Source of the DNA: Rhizobium sp. L1K21
Lineage (GTDB): Bacteria > Pseudomonadota > Alphaproteobacteria > Rhizobiales > Rhizobiaceae
Direction of reading: 5' to 3'
DNA length: 64,000 nt
Assembly: GCF_024055895.1 (NCBI RefSeq)
Contig: NZ_JAMXLE010000001.1
Location: forward strand, 1,736,001-1,800,000
Under the pieces are notes generated by a model. The model was not told the origin of the DNA. It searched no databases and saw only the letters and a list, made by a program, of their open reading frames with translations. Numbering within the stretch: the stretch's first letter is position 1; every line of letters starts with the position of its first letter. The position numbers were made by a program, and so were the translations under genes. This document shows positions 19,313-28,364 of the stretch, in pieces.

Positions 19313-20998
19313 TCAGTTTGCGCTGAAATATTGCTTCGCCTGGTCCAGCAGCTTTTCACAAGTCTGTTGGTATTCGGCATTTTGCGGGGCAAGCCAGCTT
19401 TGGTTGCTCACCTTGTACAATTCAACAAAATCCGTCTTTCGAACAAGCGTCAGTCCACCGGGAACGAAGCGCTCTGGGTTTTCGGGTACGTCCGCGTTGA
19501 ACACGAGAAGGAAGTCAAATTTCTTTCGCCATTCCGGATCAGGTCGGTCGCTTAGATACATGTTCAATGGAATGTTGTTGCATGCCAGTGCGGTAATCGG
19601 AATCAGGTTTCCCTCTGGCACGTCAGAATCGATCCAGGCGGATTTAACCTTGATCGGCTGCTTGCCCTTCGCAGTGAAGAGGGTTGGCACGAAAGACTTG
19701 GCATAAGGGACAGCCAATGTCGTCAGATGCCTGTAGGTATCGAAGCCCCAGGAACTCGTACGTGCGGAGAACGCTGGTGACGGGCTCATCCATAGGCCGT
19801 AACGTGTTCCCAAAACAGCTGATCCAGCAGGAACGTCAGCGAGCGCGGTTCTCACATCGCGCACATCGGATTGGTACATATACCAATTCCCTGCGACCCA
19901 GATGGTTCGCCCAAATGTAGCGGTCAATAGAAGGACGGCAACGACGGCAAGGTCACGCCGGGTTACCAGTGGCGGCGGAAGATACATCGCAAATGCCAGA
20001 AGCAGGGCCATGATTGGAAAACGCCAACTGATCCAGCCGGTTGCGGCTGCGTGGAGTGGCGAGGCGATTGCGATCAACAGCAAGAGCAGCATCGCAAGCA
20101 ACAAGCCATGGTGTATCTCACCTCCAGCATTCTTTCTCAATCTTCCTACGGCCAACAGGATCAGGCTTGCGAATAATACATCGATCAAGAGATAGTAGGA
20201 TTCCAGTGCCGACAAGAGATTTGCAACTTGCATCGCCAGTGAGTGTTTCCAAACCACGCCTGCCGGATCAGCTTGATCCGTCAGCAAGGCGGAATCCGCG
20301 TAAAGGAAAGTCGCCAGAGGGATAGCAAATGCCGCGGCGGCCAGCAGCATTTGCAGCAAAAATCGCAAAAACGCGGTTCTGTCTGCAAATACGTCCTTTA
20401 TGTTTCTCACATAAAGCGCGCCCACGATCAGGGCGAAGAAACATGCGCCAAAAATATGGTCCACCAATATGAGGCCGAAGGCGAGAACTCGATAGGGAAA
20501 GATAACGATCTGCCCGAAGCGGCGAAGCTTCAAATCGGCGGCAGCAAACAGGAGTGCCAGACCGAGGCTGATCTGAAAGTTCAAGAAACCGCCCATCATC
20601 GTGGCACACCAGGATGCGAAGACAATCCCTATCTGCCAGAGGCTCCACTGCCCAAACACCGTTCGGCTCAGGGCAATCGCGCCGAGCGGCGGCAAAACAA
20701 TCGCCAGATATAGCGCTGACTTGGCGATTGCCTCCGCGCCCAATGTCGGCCCGAGCCAAAACGCCACAAGGTCGATCCCGATGTTGGTTGACGCCCGCTG
20801 CCAGTCTATCTCGTACATCGATGACAAAGGTGCCAGATCGACACCGCCGGAAAGCAGCCAGATGCGTGAGAAATGATTTGGATAGTCTAGCAGCGGTGGC
20901 ATATCGACCAGCACAACCATGAGCAGGACGAAAACCAAGTAAGCGCCAACTGCACCGCCAAGCAACAGCCTCCCGTCGCGGTTCAATCCTTCTGTCAT
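19313..20998 (-). CDS. Polytopic GT-C-like membrane protein (GtrC position)
   Basis: 561 residues with about ten to twelve hydrophobic helices and a soluble C-terminal third of about 170 residues. An acidic-aromatic loop LDYPNHFSR after the first helix resembles the catalytic loop of GT-C glycosyltransferases. Its ATG overlaps the stop of the gtrA-like gene by four bases (ATGA). In gtr operons the third gene encodes the membrane transferase that moves the sugar from undecaprenyl phosphate to the O-antigen; that role is inferred from position and topology because GtrC proteins share little sequence. Composition looks slightly less GC-rich than flanks. Confidence 0.65.
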   Translation of the reverse strand: MTEGLNRDGRLLLGGAVGAYLVFVLLMVVLVDMPPLLDYPNHFSRIWLLSGGVDLAPLSSMYEIDWQRASTNIGIDLVAFWLGPTLGAEAIAKSALYLAIVLPPLGAIALSRTVFGQWSLWQIGIVFASWCATMMGGFLNFQISLGLALLFAAADLKLRRFGQIVIFPYRVLAFGLILVDHIFGACFFALIVGALYVRNIKDVFADRTAFLRFLLQMLLAAAAFAIPLATFLYADSALLTDQADPAGVVWKHSLAMQVANLLSALESYYLLIDVLFASLILLAVGRLRKNAGGEIHHGLLLAMLLLLLIAIASPLHAAATGWISWRFPIMALLLAFAMYLPPPLVTRRDLAVVAVLLLTATFGRTIWVAGNWYMYQSDVRDVRTALADVPAGSAVLGTRYGLWMSPSPAFSARTSSWGFDTYRHLTTLAVPYAKSFVPTLFTAKGKQPIKVKSAWIDSDVPEGNLIPITALACNNIPLNMYLSDRPDPEWRKKFDFLLVFNADVPENPERFVPGGLTLVRKTDFVELYKVSNQSWLAPQNAEYQQTCEKLLDQAKQYFSAN

Positions 20999-21435
20999 TG
21001 TACTTTTTCTTCCGGACTGACCCTGCGTCTGAAGACAAAAAACCGGTTCAACAGGTAACCACAGACCACTGTGAGAGCGATTGCGCAGCACTTTGCGCTC
21101 GCAATTCCAAAATAGGGTCTTACAGCTTCGAAGCTGATATACGTTATGCCGCTGCAAAATGCGGTGACCGAGGCAAATGCGGCAAGTGTATTCAATGTCT
21201 CCATCAAACTGCTGCTATTGTGGTCGCGGAAGGTAAAATGCCGGTTCATGGCAAAACTGTTGATCGCACCTGCAAGGAAGCCAAGGAGGTTGGCCGCACT
21301 TGGTGGAACGCCGGTCAAAACCAGGACAGAAAAAAAGGAGGCATCAACGGCCGTGTTGGCCAGACCTGTCATCGCATATCGCGTAAACGTTGCGATCTCG
21401 CTGAGCGGGATTGGTCTCATCTGAAACAATGTCAC
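20995..21435 (-). CDS. GtrA-family membrane protein (putative lipid-linked sugar flippase)
   Basis: 146 residues with four hydrophobic helices and family features FTRYAMTGLANTAVDASFF, NLLGFLAGAINSFAMNRHFTF and CGYLLNRFFVFRR. GtrA proteins are thought to flip undecaprenyl-phosphate glucose across the inner membrane. The start used is GTG at 21435, overlapping the preceding stop (GTGA); an ATG at 21420 is an alternative that removes five residues. Confidence 0.88.
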   Translation of the reverse strand: MTLFQMRPIPLSEIATFTRYAMTGLANTAVDASFFSVLVLTGVPPSAANLLGFLAGAINSFAMNRHFTFRDHNSSSLMETLNTLAAFASVTAFCSGITYISFEAVRPYFGIASAKCCAIALTVVCGYLLNRFFVFRRRVSPEEKVQ

Positions 21436-22463
21436 TGACGCCTCGACGTCGCCAAACGCGGTTGGACGCTTTCTTCTTCCTCATAATTTGGCCGATGCAA
21501 ATGCGAAGGAATTGTCTCTCGATCTCCAATGATCTGGTCAACCATGAAAAGAGGTCGGCCTTTTGCCTGTTGAACCAGTCGCCCGATGTATTCCCCCATG
21601 ATGCCGAGCGTGAGGAGCTGTACTGCACTGAAAAACGTCATCACGACCATCGTGCTCGCCCAGCCAGAGACTGTCTCCCCTGAAGCCCAGCGCCAGATCG
21701 AATAAACTGCCATCCCGGCAGCAGCCAGGGCAGAGAAGAAGCCGAGCCAGGCGGCAAGGCGAAGAGGTTTGACTGAAAAGCTGGTAATTGCGTCGGTTGC
21801 GAAACTGATCATTTTTGCGAGCGGATAGCCGGTTGAGCCGGCAAAGCGCTCATGACGTTCATAGGGAAGCGCAACCTGTTTTCCACCCACCCAACTAACC
21901 ATTCCGCGCAAAAAACGATCGCGCTCCGGCATGGCCATCAGCAGGTCAACAACGCGACGGGACATCAAGCGAAAATCTCCGGTGTCGCGCGGAATCTCGG
22001 TGTCGGCCAGCCACGGCAAAATACGGTAAAATGCCTTCGCCGTAGCCAGCTTGAACCAGGTCTCCCCTTGTCGGCTCTGGCGCTGCCCGTAAACGACATC
22101 GGCTCCATTGTCCATGACGGGCATCATCATGAGAAGCAGTTCCGGCGGATCTTGCAGATCAGCATCGATCAGCAGAATGCGCTCACCACCGGCGTGAGAA
22201 AGTCCTGCGGTTGCCGCCAGTTGGTGTCCGTGGTTGCGCATCAGTTTGATGCCGACGATCTCCGGGTAGCGTTTTGCCTGTTCGCAAATCGCATCCCAGG
22301 TCCCATCCTTCGAGCCGTCATCTACAAGCACCACCTCAAAAGAGCCTTCGGCTGCAGAATGTCCGACACCTACAGCGCGGCGGCAAAACTCCTCAAGCAC
22401 CAGCTCCTCGTTGTAACACGGGGCAACAATCGACAATTTCAAAGGACGGGCCAGTTCCGACAT
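21432..22463 (-). CDS. GtrB-like polyprenyl-phosphate glycosyltransferase (GT2)
   Basis: 343-residue family 2 glycosyltransferase with two C-terminal membrane helices. Motifs LSIVAPCYNEE, VLVDDGSKDGTW, LLIDADLQDPPEL (DxD) and the RDTGDFRLMSR block match GtrB/DPM1-like enzymes that load glucose or mannose onto undecaprenyl phosphate. First gene of a tightly overlapping three-gene operon with the flippase-like and GT-C-like genes. The ATG at 22463 is preferred over the adjacent GTG at 22466. Confidence 0.9.
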   Translation of the reverse strand: MSELARPLKLSIVAPCYNEELVLEEFCRRAVGVGHSAAEGSFEVVLVDDGSKDGTWDAICEQAKRYPEIVGIKLMRNHGHQLAATAGLSHAGGERILLIDADLQDPPELLLMMMPVMDNGADVVYGQRQSRQGETWFKLATAKAFYRILPWLADTEIPRDTGDFRLMSRRVVDLLMAMPERDRFLRGMVSWVGGKQVALPYERHERFAGSTGYPLAKMISFATDAITSFSVKPLRLAAWLGFFSALAAAGMAVYSIWRWASGETVSGWASTMVVMTFFSAVQLLTLGIMGEYIGRLVQQAKGRPLFMVDQIIGDRETIPSHLHRPNYEEEESVQPRLATSRRQ

Positions 22464-22716
22464 CACTAAACCTGCGCGGGTTATGTTCGGTTGGACTGTG
22501 CACCTTTTGCGTAAACCGATGCTTAATGCAGCCTCAACTTGCCGTGCCCTGAGGCCGTCGGTTCACTAATTTTTTTTCAGATGGTCTGGATCACTGGCCT
22601 TCTGTCGGCTTCCCTCGCTATAAACGCGCCTGAAGGACCGCTGTTTGCCACACTGTTGGCCACTGGGAGACGGCGTGGAGCACTATGGCCACCGCGAAGG
22701 AAACCATTGCGGTCAT

Positions 22717-23205
22717 TCACGCTTCGCCCGATTTCGGCGCTTCCAGCAGCATGTAGTCCAGCGGCAGTTGGGTTGTGTATTTGATCTGCTCCATCGCGAA
22801 GGTCGAAGAGACGTCGCGGATTTCGATCTTGGAGATCATGCGCTTGTAAAAGGCGTCATAGGCGGCGATATCGGGTACGACCACTTTCAGGAGATAGTCG
22901 ACATCGCCACTCATTCGGTAGAATTCGACCACTTCGGGAAACTCGCCGACCACTTCGGAAAAACGCTTCAGCCATTCCTGCGAATGCATGTTGGTGCGAA
23001 TGGAAACAAAAACCGTGACCTTGGTGTTCACTTTTTCCGGGTTCAGAAGCGCAACGCGGCCACGGATGACGCCCTCTTCTTCCATCTTTTGAATGCGCCG
23101 CCAGCAGGGTGTGGTGGAAAGCCCCACCTTCTTGGCAAGGTCGGCTACGGCAAGCGTCGTGTCCTCCTGCAGGAGCCGGAGAATTTTTCGGTCCAAACGG
23201 TCCAA
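22717..23205 (-). CDS. Lrp/AsnC-family transcriptional regulator
   Basis: 162 residues with winged helix (RKILRLLQEDTTLAVADLAKK, recognition STTPCWRRIQKMEEEG) and RAM domain (KVTVFVSIRTNMHSQEW, YRMSGDVDYLLKVVV). I start at the TTG at 23205, which has AAGGG seven bases upstream and gives the standard family length; longer readings back to 23295 would enter the control region and add an unconserved leader. The serine-threonine-proline recognition helix is typical of global Lrp-like or amino-acid export regulators. Target unknown. Confidence 0.85.
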   Translation of the reverse strand: MDRLDRKILRLLQEDTTLAVADLAKKVGLSTTPCWRRIQKMEEEGVIRGRVALLNPEKVNTKVTVFVSIRTNMHSQEWLKRFSEVVGEFPEVVEFYRMSGDVDYLLKVVVPDIAAYDAFYKRMISKIEIRDVSSTFAMEQIKYTTQLPLDYMLLEAPKSGEA

Positions 23206-23272
23206 TCGAAAACCCTTTCGAAAAGATATCCTATCGCAGCCGTGATTCCGACCGCGTGTGAGAAATATTATT

Positions 23273-23911
23273 TCATTCCGTATAGTCTCGCACAAGCGCT
23301 TTCAAGACGGGCAGCAGCTCTTCTTCAAACCAGGGGTTTTTCTTCAGCCAGCCGGTGTTGCGCCAGCTTGGATGCGGCAGCGGCAAAACCTTCGGACCTT
23401 CAGCATTCGAACCCAGATAGGCGCGCCAGTTCAACACCGTTTCCGTCATGCTTTTCAGGCGTTTTTCGCCCAGATGCCAGCCTTGCGCATATTGGCCGAT
23501 CGCCAGCACCAGCTCCACCTGCGGCATTGCGGCTATCACCGCTTGCCTCCACGTTGGGGCACATTCCTTACGTGGCGGCAGGTCACTGCCTTTTTCGTCA
23601 TAGCCCGGAAAACAAAAGCCCATCGGCACGATGGCGAATTTCGACCGGTCGTAGAATGTCTCCCGGTCGACGCCCAGCCAGTCGCGCAGCCGGTTTCCCG
23701 AGGCATCGTTGAAGGTTATTCCCGTCTCATGCACCTTCAGGCCCGGTGCTTGGCCAGCAATGAGAATGCGCGCCTGGCTGGAGAGAACGGCCACCGGGCG
23801 CGGTTCATGCGGCAACGGTGGCGCATTCGGTCGCGGTGCTTCGCGGCATATGCGGCAGGCGGCAATCACCGTTTCCAGTGCAGCAACCCTGTCTGGGTGA
23901 TCTTTCTTCAT
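23273..23911 (-). CDS. Uracil-DNA glycosylase family protein
   Basis: 212 residues. N-terminal CRICREAP, then LIAGQAPGLKVHETGITFND (water-activating loop of family 4/5-like glycosylases), NRLRDWLGV, and the C-terminal DNA-clamp motif LPHPSWRNT. Only two N-terminal cysteines are visible rather than a full four-cysteine iron-sulfur set, so this is a non-canonical UDG superfamily member. It overlaps the GST gene by four bases (ATGA), so the two are co-translated. Removal of uracil or related lesions is inferred. Confidence 0.85.
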   Translation of the reverse strand: MKKDHPDRVAALETVIAACRICREAPRPNAPPLPHEPRPVAVLSSQARILIAGQAPGLKVHETGITFNDASGNRLRDWLGVDRETFYDRSKFAIVPMGFCFPGYDEKGSDLPPRKECAPTWRQAVIAAMPQVELVLAIGQYAQGWHLGEKRLKSMTETVLNWRAYLGSNAEGPKVLPLPHPSWRNTGWLKKNPWFEEELLPVLKALVRDYTE

Positions 23912-24522
23912 GTCACCGACATGGAGGGCCGCGCAGCAACGCGCTGATGCCAGGCCAGAACATTTTCCAGCTCCGGCGGACAGGTAATGCGCGCAGGCTT
24001 CATGAAGTCAAAACCAACCGCCATGGTGATATCGGCGATGGTAAAGCGATCGCCGGCAATATAGTCGCGTCCGGCAAGTTCGCTATTCAGGAATATCAGG
24101 AATTCTACCGCCTTCGGTTTGTTCACCTCGCCCCATTCAGGCACTTGCGGCACCTCCCATTCCTTCATGGCAGGGTGGATGTGGCGGAAGGCGGCGGCAA
24201 CGGCGCCTAAGAAACTCAGCTCAGCGCGGCGGTTCCACATTTCCACCTGCGCCCGTTCAAGTGGGGTCGCACCAAAAAGATTGGGTTCGGGATGGATTTC
24301 CTCGAAATAGCGGCAAATTGCAACGCTCTCGCAGATCACCGTGCCATCGTCGAGTTGCAGCACAGGCAGGCGCTGCAGCGGGTTAAGCGCGGTAATTTCC
24401 GGAGCCTTGTGACCAAGCGCACCCATGTCGACCGGCACACGTTCGATTTCGATTCCTTTTTCCCGCAAAAAAATGTCAACACGACGCGGATTGGGTGCCC
24501 TGCCCCCATCAAAAAGTTTCAT
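23908..24522 (-). CDS. Glutathione S-transferase family protein
   Basis: 204 residues: thioredoxin-like N-terminal domain (MKLFDGGRAPNPRRVDIFLREKG, glutathione site around LPVLQLDDGTVICESVAI with the ESxAI motif) and an all-alpha C-terminal domain (GDRFTIADITMAVGFDF). ATG at 24522 is preferred because it begins the canonical N-terminus and follows AGGAGGAAA. It overlaps the thermonuclease-like gene by 14 bases. Substrate unknown. Confidence 0.92.
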   Translation of the reverse strand: MKLFDGGRAPNPRRVDIFLREKGIEIERVPVDMGALGHKAPEITALNPLQRLPVLQLDDGTVICESVAICRYFEEIHPEPNLFGATPLERAQVEMWNRRAELSFLGAVAAAFRHIHPAMKEWEVPQVPEWGEVNKPKAVEFLIFLNSELAGRDYIAGDRFTIADITMAVGFDFMKPARITCPPELENVLAWHQRVAARPSMSVT

Positions 24523-25144
24523 TCTCGTTTCCTCCTGTTTCAGCGCACAAGACACCAAATTTGGCGCAGAGGAAAGGTATTACAAGCCTTTCATTGTCTT
24601 CATCCGCAGCCTGCCGGTTTCGCCGCCAGACCTCCGGACGTTCGAATGTGCCTTGCCAGACGCCCTTCCCCGCCTGTCTGGCCTGCGCTTCCTCGCGTGC
24701 GTAGCCGCCATAGGCCACCGCCCAGCCTTGAAGCACCATCCAGGCATTGAAGTCCTTGCGGCCTGCAGCGCACAAAGCCAACAGGCGGCCATATCGATAG
24801 AATGCAGTGCCGCTGCAACGAATTTCCTTGCCGCCAAGCTTCTTCTTCAGTGCCATGCGCGCTGCCAGACCACATGGCCAATTCTTGCCATCTCTTTCGC
24901 ATTGCTGCTGCAGTTCAGGCGCATCGATCCCCTTGAGACGCACGCGCTGCGCATTCAGCGTCAAGGTGTCGCCGTCGCTCACGCCGGCATGGCCCATCAA
25001 CTCATGCGGTTCGTTTCGGGACAGTTCTGCGGCAATCAGGGCCAGCAAAAACAGAAATGCAACAGTTGTAACAACGCTGCGTAGAGAACTGACACGATTC
25101 GATTTTCTGTGCACAAGAGGTCTCCCCGCGCGGTTCCCGCTCAT
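24509..25144 (-). CDS. Thermonuclease-family (SNase-like) exported protein
   Basis: 211 residues. A single hydrophobic segment (about 25-41, VVTTVAFLFLLALIAAEL) anchors or exports it. The SNase-like OB fold follows: SDGDTLTLNAQRVRLKGIDAPE supplies the metal and catalytic Asp/Arg region, and RYGRLLALC the second arginine region. Four to six cysteines suggest a periplasmic location. The start has GGAAAGGAA upstream. Nuclease activity is inferred; many rhizobial members are uncharacterised. Confidence 0.85.
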   Translation of the reverse strand: MSGNRAGRPLVHRKSNRVSSLRSVVTTVAFLFLLALIAAELSRNEPHELMGHAGVSDGDTLTLNAQRVRLKGIDAPELQQQCERDGKNWPCGLAARMALKKKLGGKEIRCSGTAFYRYGRLLALCAAGRKDFNAWMVLQGWAVAYGGYAREEAQARQAGKGVWQGTFERPEVWRRNRQAADEDNERLVIPFLCAKFGVLCAETGGNENETF

Positions 25145-25230
25145 GGAAAACGATTCCTTTCCGGAAGCATCTTCTTAACGATTTCCGTTTACGTTTTTGA
25201 TCGCGCGCGTAATCGGGGTAGGCAATAGTA

Positions 25231-26769
25231 ATGCGTATGGACGTGAAATCGTCGCCGGACAAGATTATTGTCGATAAGACAAAGCACCATCGCAACAGCG
25301 AGGTGTTGAAGGCTGTCCGCTCGACCCGTTCCCGCCTGCAGAATGGCGGCGACGGACTGTCGCATTTCGAGCACGAATTCATCGAACTTTATCTCGATTC
25401 GGCCCTGCAGAGTGCTGCAGCCATTCCGCTTCTCGTTGGATTGATCACCCTGGCCGGATTTTGGCTTGGCACGTCCACCGGACATTTCCAGTGGGCGCTC
25501 TTCACCCTCACGTTGCATGCGCTCCATGTTTTCGCAATCAGAGCAATCAAGTCCGGAAAAGCGGTAACACAGGATAATGCGCGCAGCTGGATTTGGCGTC
25601 TCAATCTCATGCAGACCGCCATGGGCATCTGTTGGGCGCTCTTTGCTCTGCAAGCTTGCACGAACTGTGTTCCCATGGCCTTCACGGCCTATAAGGGTGC
25701 TTCCCTGCTTGTTGCACTGGCGGCAAGCGCGATGTCGGCCTTCATGTTGCGCGGCGCGGTACTTTCAATCTTCGTGCCGACTGTGGCCGCACTGACATTT
25801 CAAACATGGCTCAGCCAGAATGCGCTGGATATGGGTCTCGTTGCCACTCTGGCCACCACCGCCACGTTTTTTGTTTATGTCACCGGAAGGCTGCAGCGTT
25901 CCGGTCGCCAGATCATGTCCTTCCGGTCCGAGAAAGACGATCTGATTGCCGAACTCGAGGTTGCCAAGGCGGTTTCAGATGAGGCACGTCGGCGCGCCGA
26001 GGATGCCAACCTCGCCAAATCCCGCTTCCTGGCCTCCATGAGCCACGAATTGCGCACGCCGCTGAATGCCATTCTCGGCTTTTCGGAAGTCATGTCGAAC
26101 GAAGTCATGGGACCGCTCAACAACCCGATGTACAAGGAATATGCAAACGACATCAACAATTCGGGCAAGCACCTCCTGAATCTCATCAACGAGATTCTCG
26201 ATCTTTCCCGCATCGAGGCCGGACGCTACGAACTGCAGGAAACCGCCGTATCGCTCACGGATGTGGCCGAAGACTGCATCGGCATGGTTCAACTGAAAGC
26301 CAACAACAAGAGCATCCGCATCAACGAACAGTTTGAACCGGGCATGCCCGCTGTCTGGGCCGACGAAAAATCGATGCGCCAGATCGTGCTCAACCTGCTC
26401 TCCAATGCCGTGAAATTCACCCCGCAATCCGGTGAGATCACCGTCAAGGTCGGCTGGACGGCCGGTGGCGGGCAGTATGTCTCGATCAAGGACAATGGCC
26501 CCGGCATATCGGAAGACGAAATTCCTGTTGTGCTCTCCGCATTTGGTCAGGGTTCCATCGCCATCAAGAGCGCAGAACAGGGAACTGGCCTCGGTCTGCC
26601 GATCGTCCAGGCGCTTCTGGCTAAACATGGCGGTGATTTTGTCCTCAAATCAAAGCTGCGCGAAGGCACAGAGGTCATCGCCATCCTGCCGGCCAAACGC
26701 GTTCTCCAGAGCGTGGCGGCAGTCGAAGAGGTTCGGGCCAACAAACGTCGAAACCCGACATTTGCCTGA
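25231..26769 (+). CDS. PleC/DivJ-type sensor histidine kinase
   Basis: 512 residues. N-terminal cytoplasmic stretch, then about five hydrophobic segments (55-215), a coiled coil with EDANLAKSRFLASMSHE, HisKA phospho-acceptor H272 in SMSHELRTPLNAILGFSE, and HATPase with N-box NLLSNAVKFTP, G1 DNGPGISEDE and G2 GTGLGLPIV. The HisKA sequence matches the PleC/DivJ/PdhS family that phosphorylates or dephosphorylates DivK in the CtrA cell-cycle pathway. No receiver or PAS domain is visible. Which family paralogue this is cannot be settled here; a PdhS-like kinase is the best guess. Confidence 0.85.
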   Translation: MRMDVKSSPDKIIVDKTKHHRNSEVLKAVRSTRSRLQNGGDGLSHFEHEFIELYLDSALQSAAAIPLLVGLITLAGFWLGTSTGHFQWALFTLTLHALHVFAIRAIKSGKAVTQDNARSWIWRLNLMQTAMGICWALFALQACTNCVPMAFTAYKGASLLVALAASAMSAFMLRGAVLSIFVPTVAALTFQTWLSQNALDMGLVATLATTATFFVYVTGRLQRSGRQIMSFRSEKDDLIAELEVAKAVSDEARRRAEDANLAKSRFLASMSHELRTPLNAILGFSEVMSNEVMGPLNNPMYKEYANDINNSGKHLLNLINEILDLSRIEAGRYELQETAVSLTDVAEDCIGMVQLKANNKSIRINEQFEPGMPAVWADEKSMRQIVLNLLSNAVKFTPQSGEITVKVGWTAGGGQYVSIKDNGPGISEDEIPVVLSAFGQGSIAIKSAEQGTGLGLPIVQALLAKHGGDFVLKSKLREGTEVIAILPAKRVLQSVAAVEEVRANKRRNPTFA

Positions 26770-26804
26770 CCGACCTTCATGGCGAATATCTGCCGGCCTC
26801 GCCG

Positions 26805-27182
26805 CTAGAAGAAAAGCGCCCACAGAAAATAGATCGCATTCGCGCCGATCAGACAGGCCACGGCAAAGGAACCTAAATCCTTGGCGTGTTTGCCTGCCTT
26901 GGAATATTCCGGCGAGACACGGTCTACCAGCTCTTCAACAGCCGTATTCAGCGCCTCGACCGCAAAGAGGATCAGCATCAGCACGGTGAAGATCAGCAGG
27001 CGATCAAGCCCCACGCCCCAGAAGAGCAGGATGAGGAGACCGCCGAAAAAGGCGGCCAGTTCCTGGCGAAACGCAGATTCCTTGACCAGGCGCCAAAAGC
27101 CCTGCCACGAGTAGCGTGCCGCTGCGAGAAAATGTCTGAACCCGGTTTCTTTCTTGAAGGGTGGTTCATTGGGCTGGGTCAT
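26805..27182 (-). CDS. dgkA: Diacylglycerol kinase
   Basis: 125-residue inner-membrane kinase with three helices that phosphorylates diacylglycerol to phosphatidate, recycling lipid left by membrane-derived glycan synthesis. The signature EALNTAVEELVDRVSPEYS, with the catalytic glutamate, and the KHAKDLGSFAVA helix are intact. It lies 5 bases after cobT on the same strand and is probably in its transcript. Confidence 0.94.
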   Translation of the reverse strand: MTQPNEPPFKKETGFRHFLAAARYSWQGFWRLVKESAFRQELAAFFGGLLILLFWGVGLDRLLIFTVLMLILFAVEALNTAVEELVDRVSPEYSKAGKHAKDLGSFAVACLIGANAIYFLWALFF

Positions 27183-27187
27183 CGGGC

Positions 27188-28204
27188 CTAGTCCTTGTTG
27201 GAAACACCTGCGCTGTCAAAGGTCGCCATGCCGGTGTGGCAGGCAGCGGCAGCCTTGACAATGCCGGCGGCAAGCGCTGCCCCGGTCCCCTCGCCCAGCC
27301 GCATGCCGAGCGCCAGAAGCGGCGTCTTGCCGAGCTTTTCAATCGCGCGGATATGGCCGGGCTCAGCAGAAACATGACCGATCAGGCAGTGGTCAAGCGC
27401 GGACGGTTCAACGGCTTTCAATACCGCAGCGGCGGCTGTTGCCACATAACCGTCGATCAGCACTGGCACTTTCTGCATGCGTGCGGCCAGAATGGCACCG
27501 GCCATCGCTGCAATCTCGCGACCGCCGAGGCGGCGCAGGATTTCCAGGGGATCGTTGAGGTGATCCTTATGGAAGGCAACGGCCTTTTCCACAGCCTCAA
27601 TCTTGCGCTTCAGGATCTCGCCTTCGGAGCCGGTCCCCGGTCCCACCCACTCCTGCGCTGTCCCACCATAGAGCGCATAGAAGATTGCCGCGGCAATCGT
27701 CGTATTGCCAATCCCCATTTCGCCGATGCAGAGCAGGTCCGTTCCACCAGCCAGTGCTTCCATGCCGAAGGCCATCGTGGCGGCGCAGTCGCGTTCGGAA
27801 AGGGCAGCTTCCCGGGTAATGTCTCCCGTCGGGATATCGAGCGCGAGATCGTAAATTTTCAGGCCGAGATCGTGCGTTGCGCAGATCTGGTTGATCGCGG
27901 CACCGCCGGCTGCAAAGTTTTCCACCATTTGTTTGGTCACTTCGGGCGGGAACGGTGTGACGCCATTTTTCGTCACCCCGTGATTGCCGGCAAAGATTGC
28001 CACAAGCGGGCGATTGACCGCCGGGGCCTTGCCGGTCCATGCGGCCAGCCACATGGCAATTTCCTCCAGACGTCCCAGCGCGCCTGGCGGTTTGGTCAAT
28101 TGACTGTCACGGGCTCTTGCGGCGGCAAGTGCTGGGGTATCCGGGCCCGGAAGGTTCTTCAAGAGCGTGCGAAAATCGTCAAAGGGCATGCCTGTGGCGT
28201 TCAT
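27188..28204 (-). CDS. cobT: Nicotinate-nucleotide-dimethylbenzimidazole phosphoribosyltransferase
   Basis: Makes alpha-ribazole phosphate, the lower ligand precursor of cobalamin. 338 residues, full length. Recognisable blocks: KPPGALGRLEEIA, IFAGNHGVTKNGVTPFP, GEMGIGNTTIAAAI, and GMRLGEGTGAAL with the catalytic glutamate near the end. Divergent from cobS, 160 bases apart, which is the conserved arrangement in Rhizobiales. I looked for a cobalamin riboswitch in the intergenic region and saw no convincing one. Confidence 0.95.
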   Translation of the reverse strand: MNATGMPFDDFRTLLKNLPGPDTPALAAARARDSQLTKPPGALGRLEEIAMWLAAWTGKAPAVNRPLVAIFAGNHGVTKNGVTPFPPEVTKQMVENFAAGGAAINQICATHDLGLKIYDLALDIPTGDITREAALSERDCAATMAFGMEALAGGTDLLCIGEMGIGNTTIAAAIFYALYGGTAQEWVGPGTGSEGEILKRKIEAVEKAVAFHKDHLNDPLEILRRLGGREIAAMAGAILAARMQKVPVLIDGYVATAAAAVLKAVEPSALDHCLIGHVSAEPGHIRAIEKLGKTPLLALGMRLGEGTGAALAAGIVKAAAACHTGMATFDSAGVSNKD

Positions 28205-28364
28205 ATGGCCAATCTTCCTGTCTTGGCGGCGCTTGTATTTTCACCGCGATTCAGCATTCTAGCGGGGCAGTATCAATGCCGCTTTCTATTGGCAGGCGCG
28301 GCGGAGAGCAACGTTAAAAACGGCGTTGCGGCAACTGGTAACGTCACAAGGGGGAGTGTGGAGG

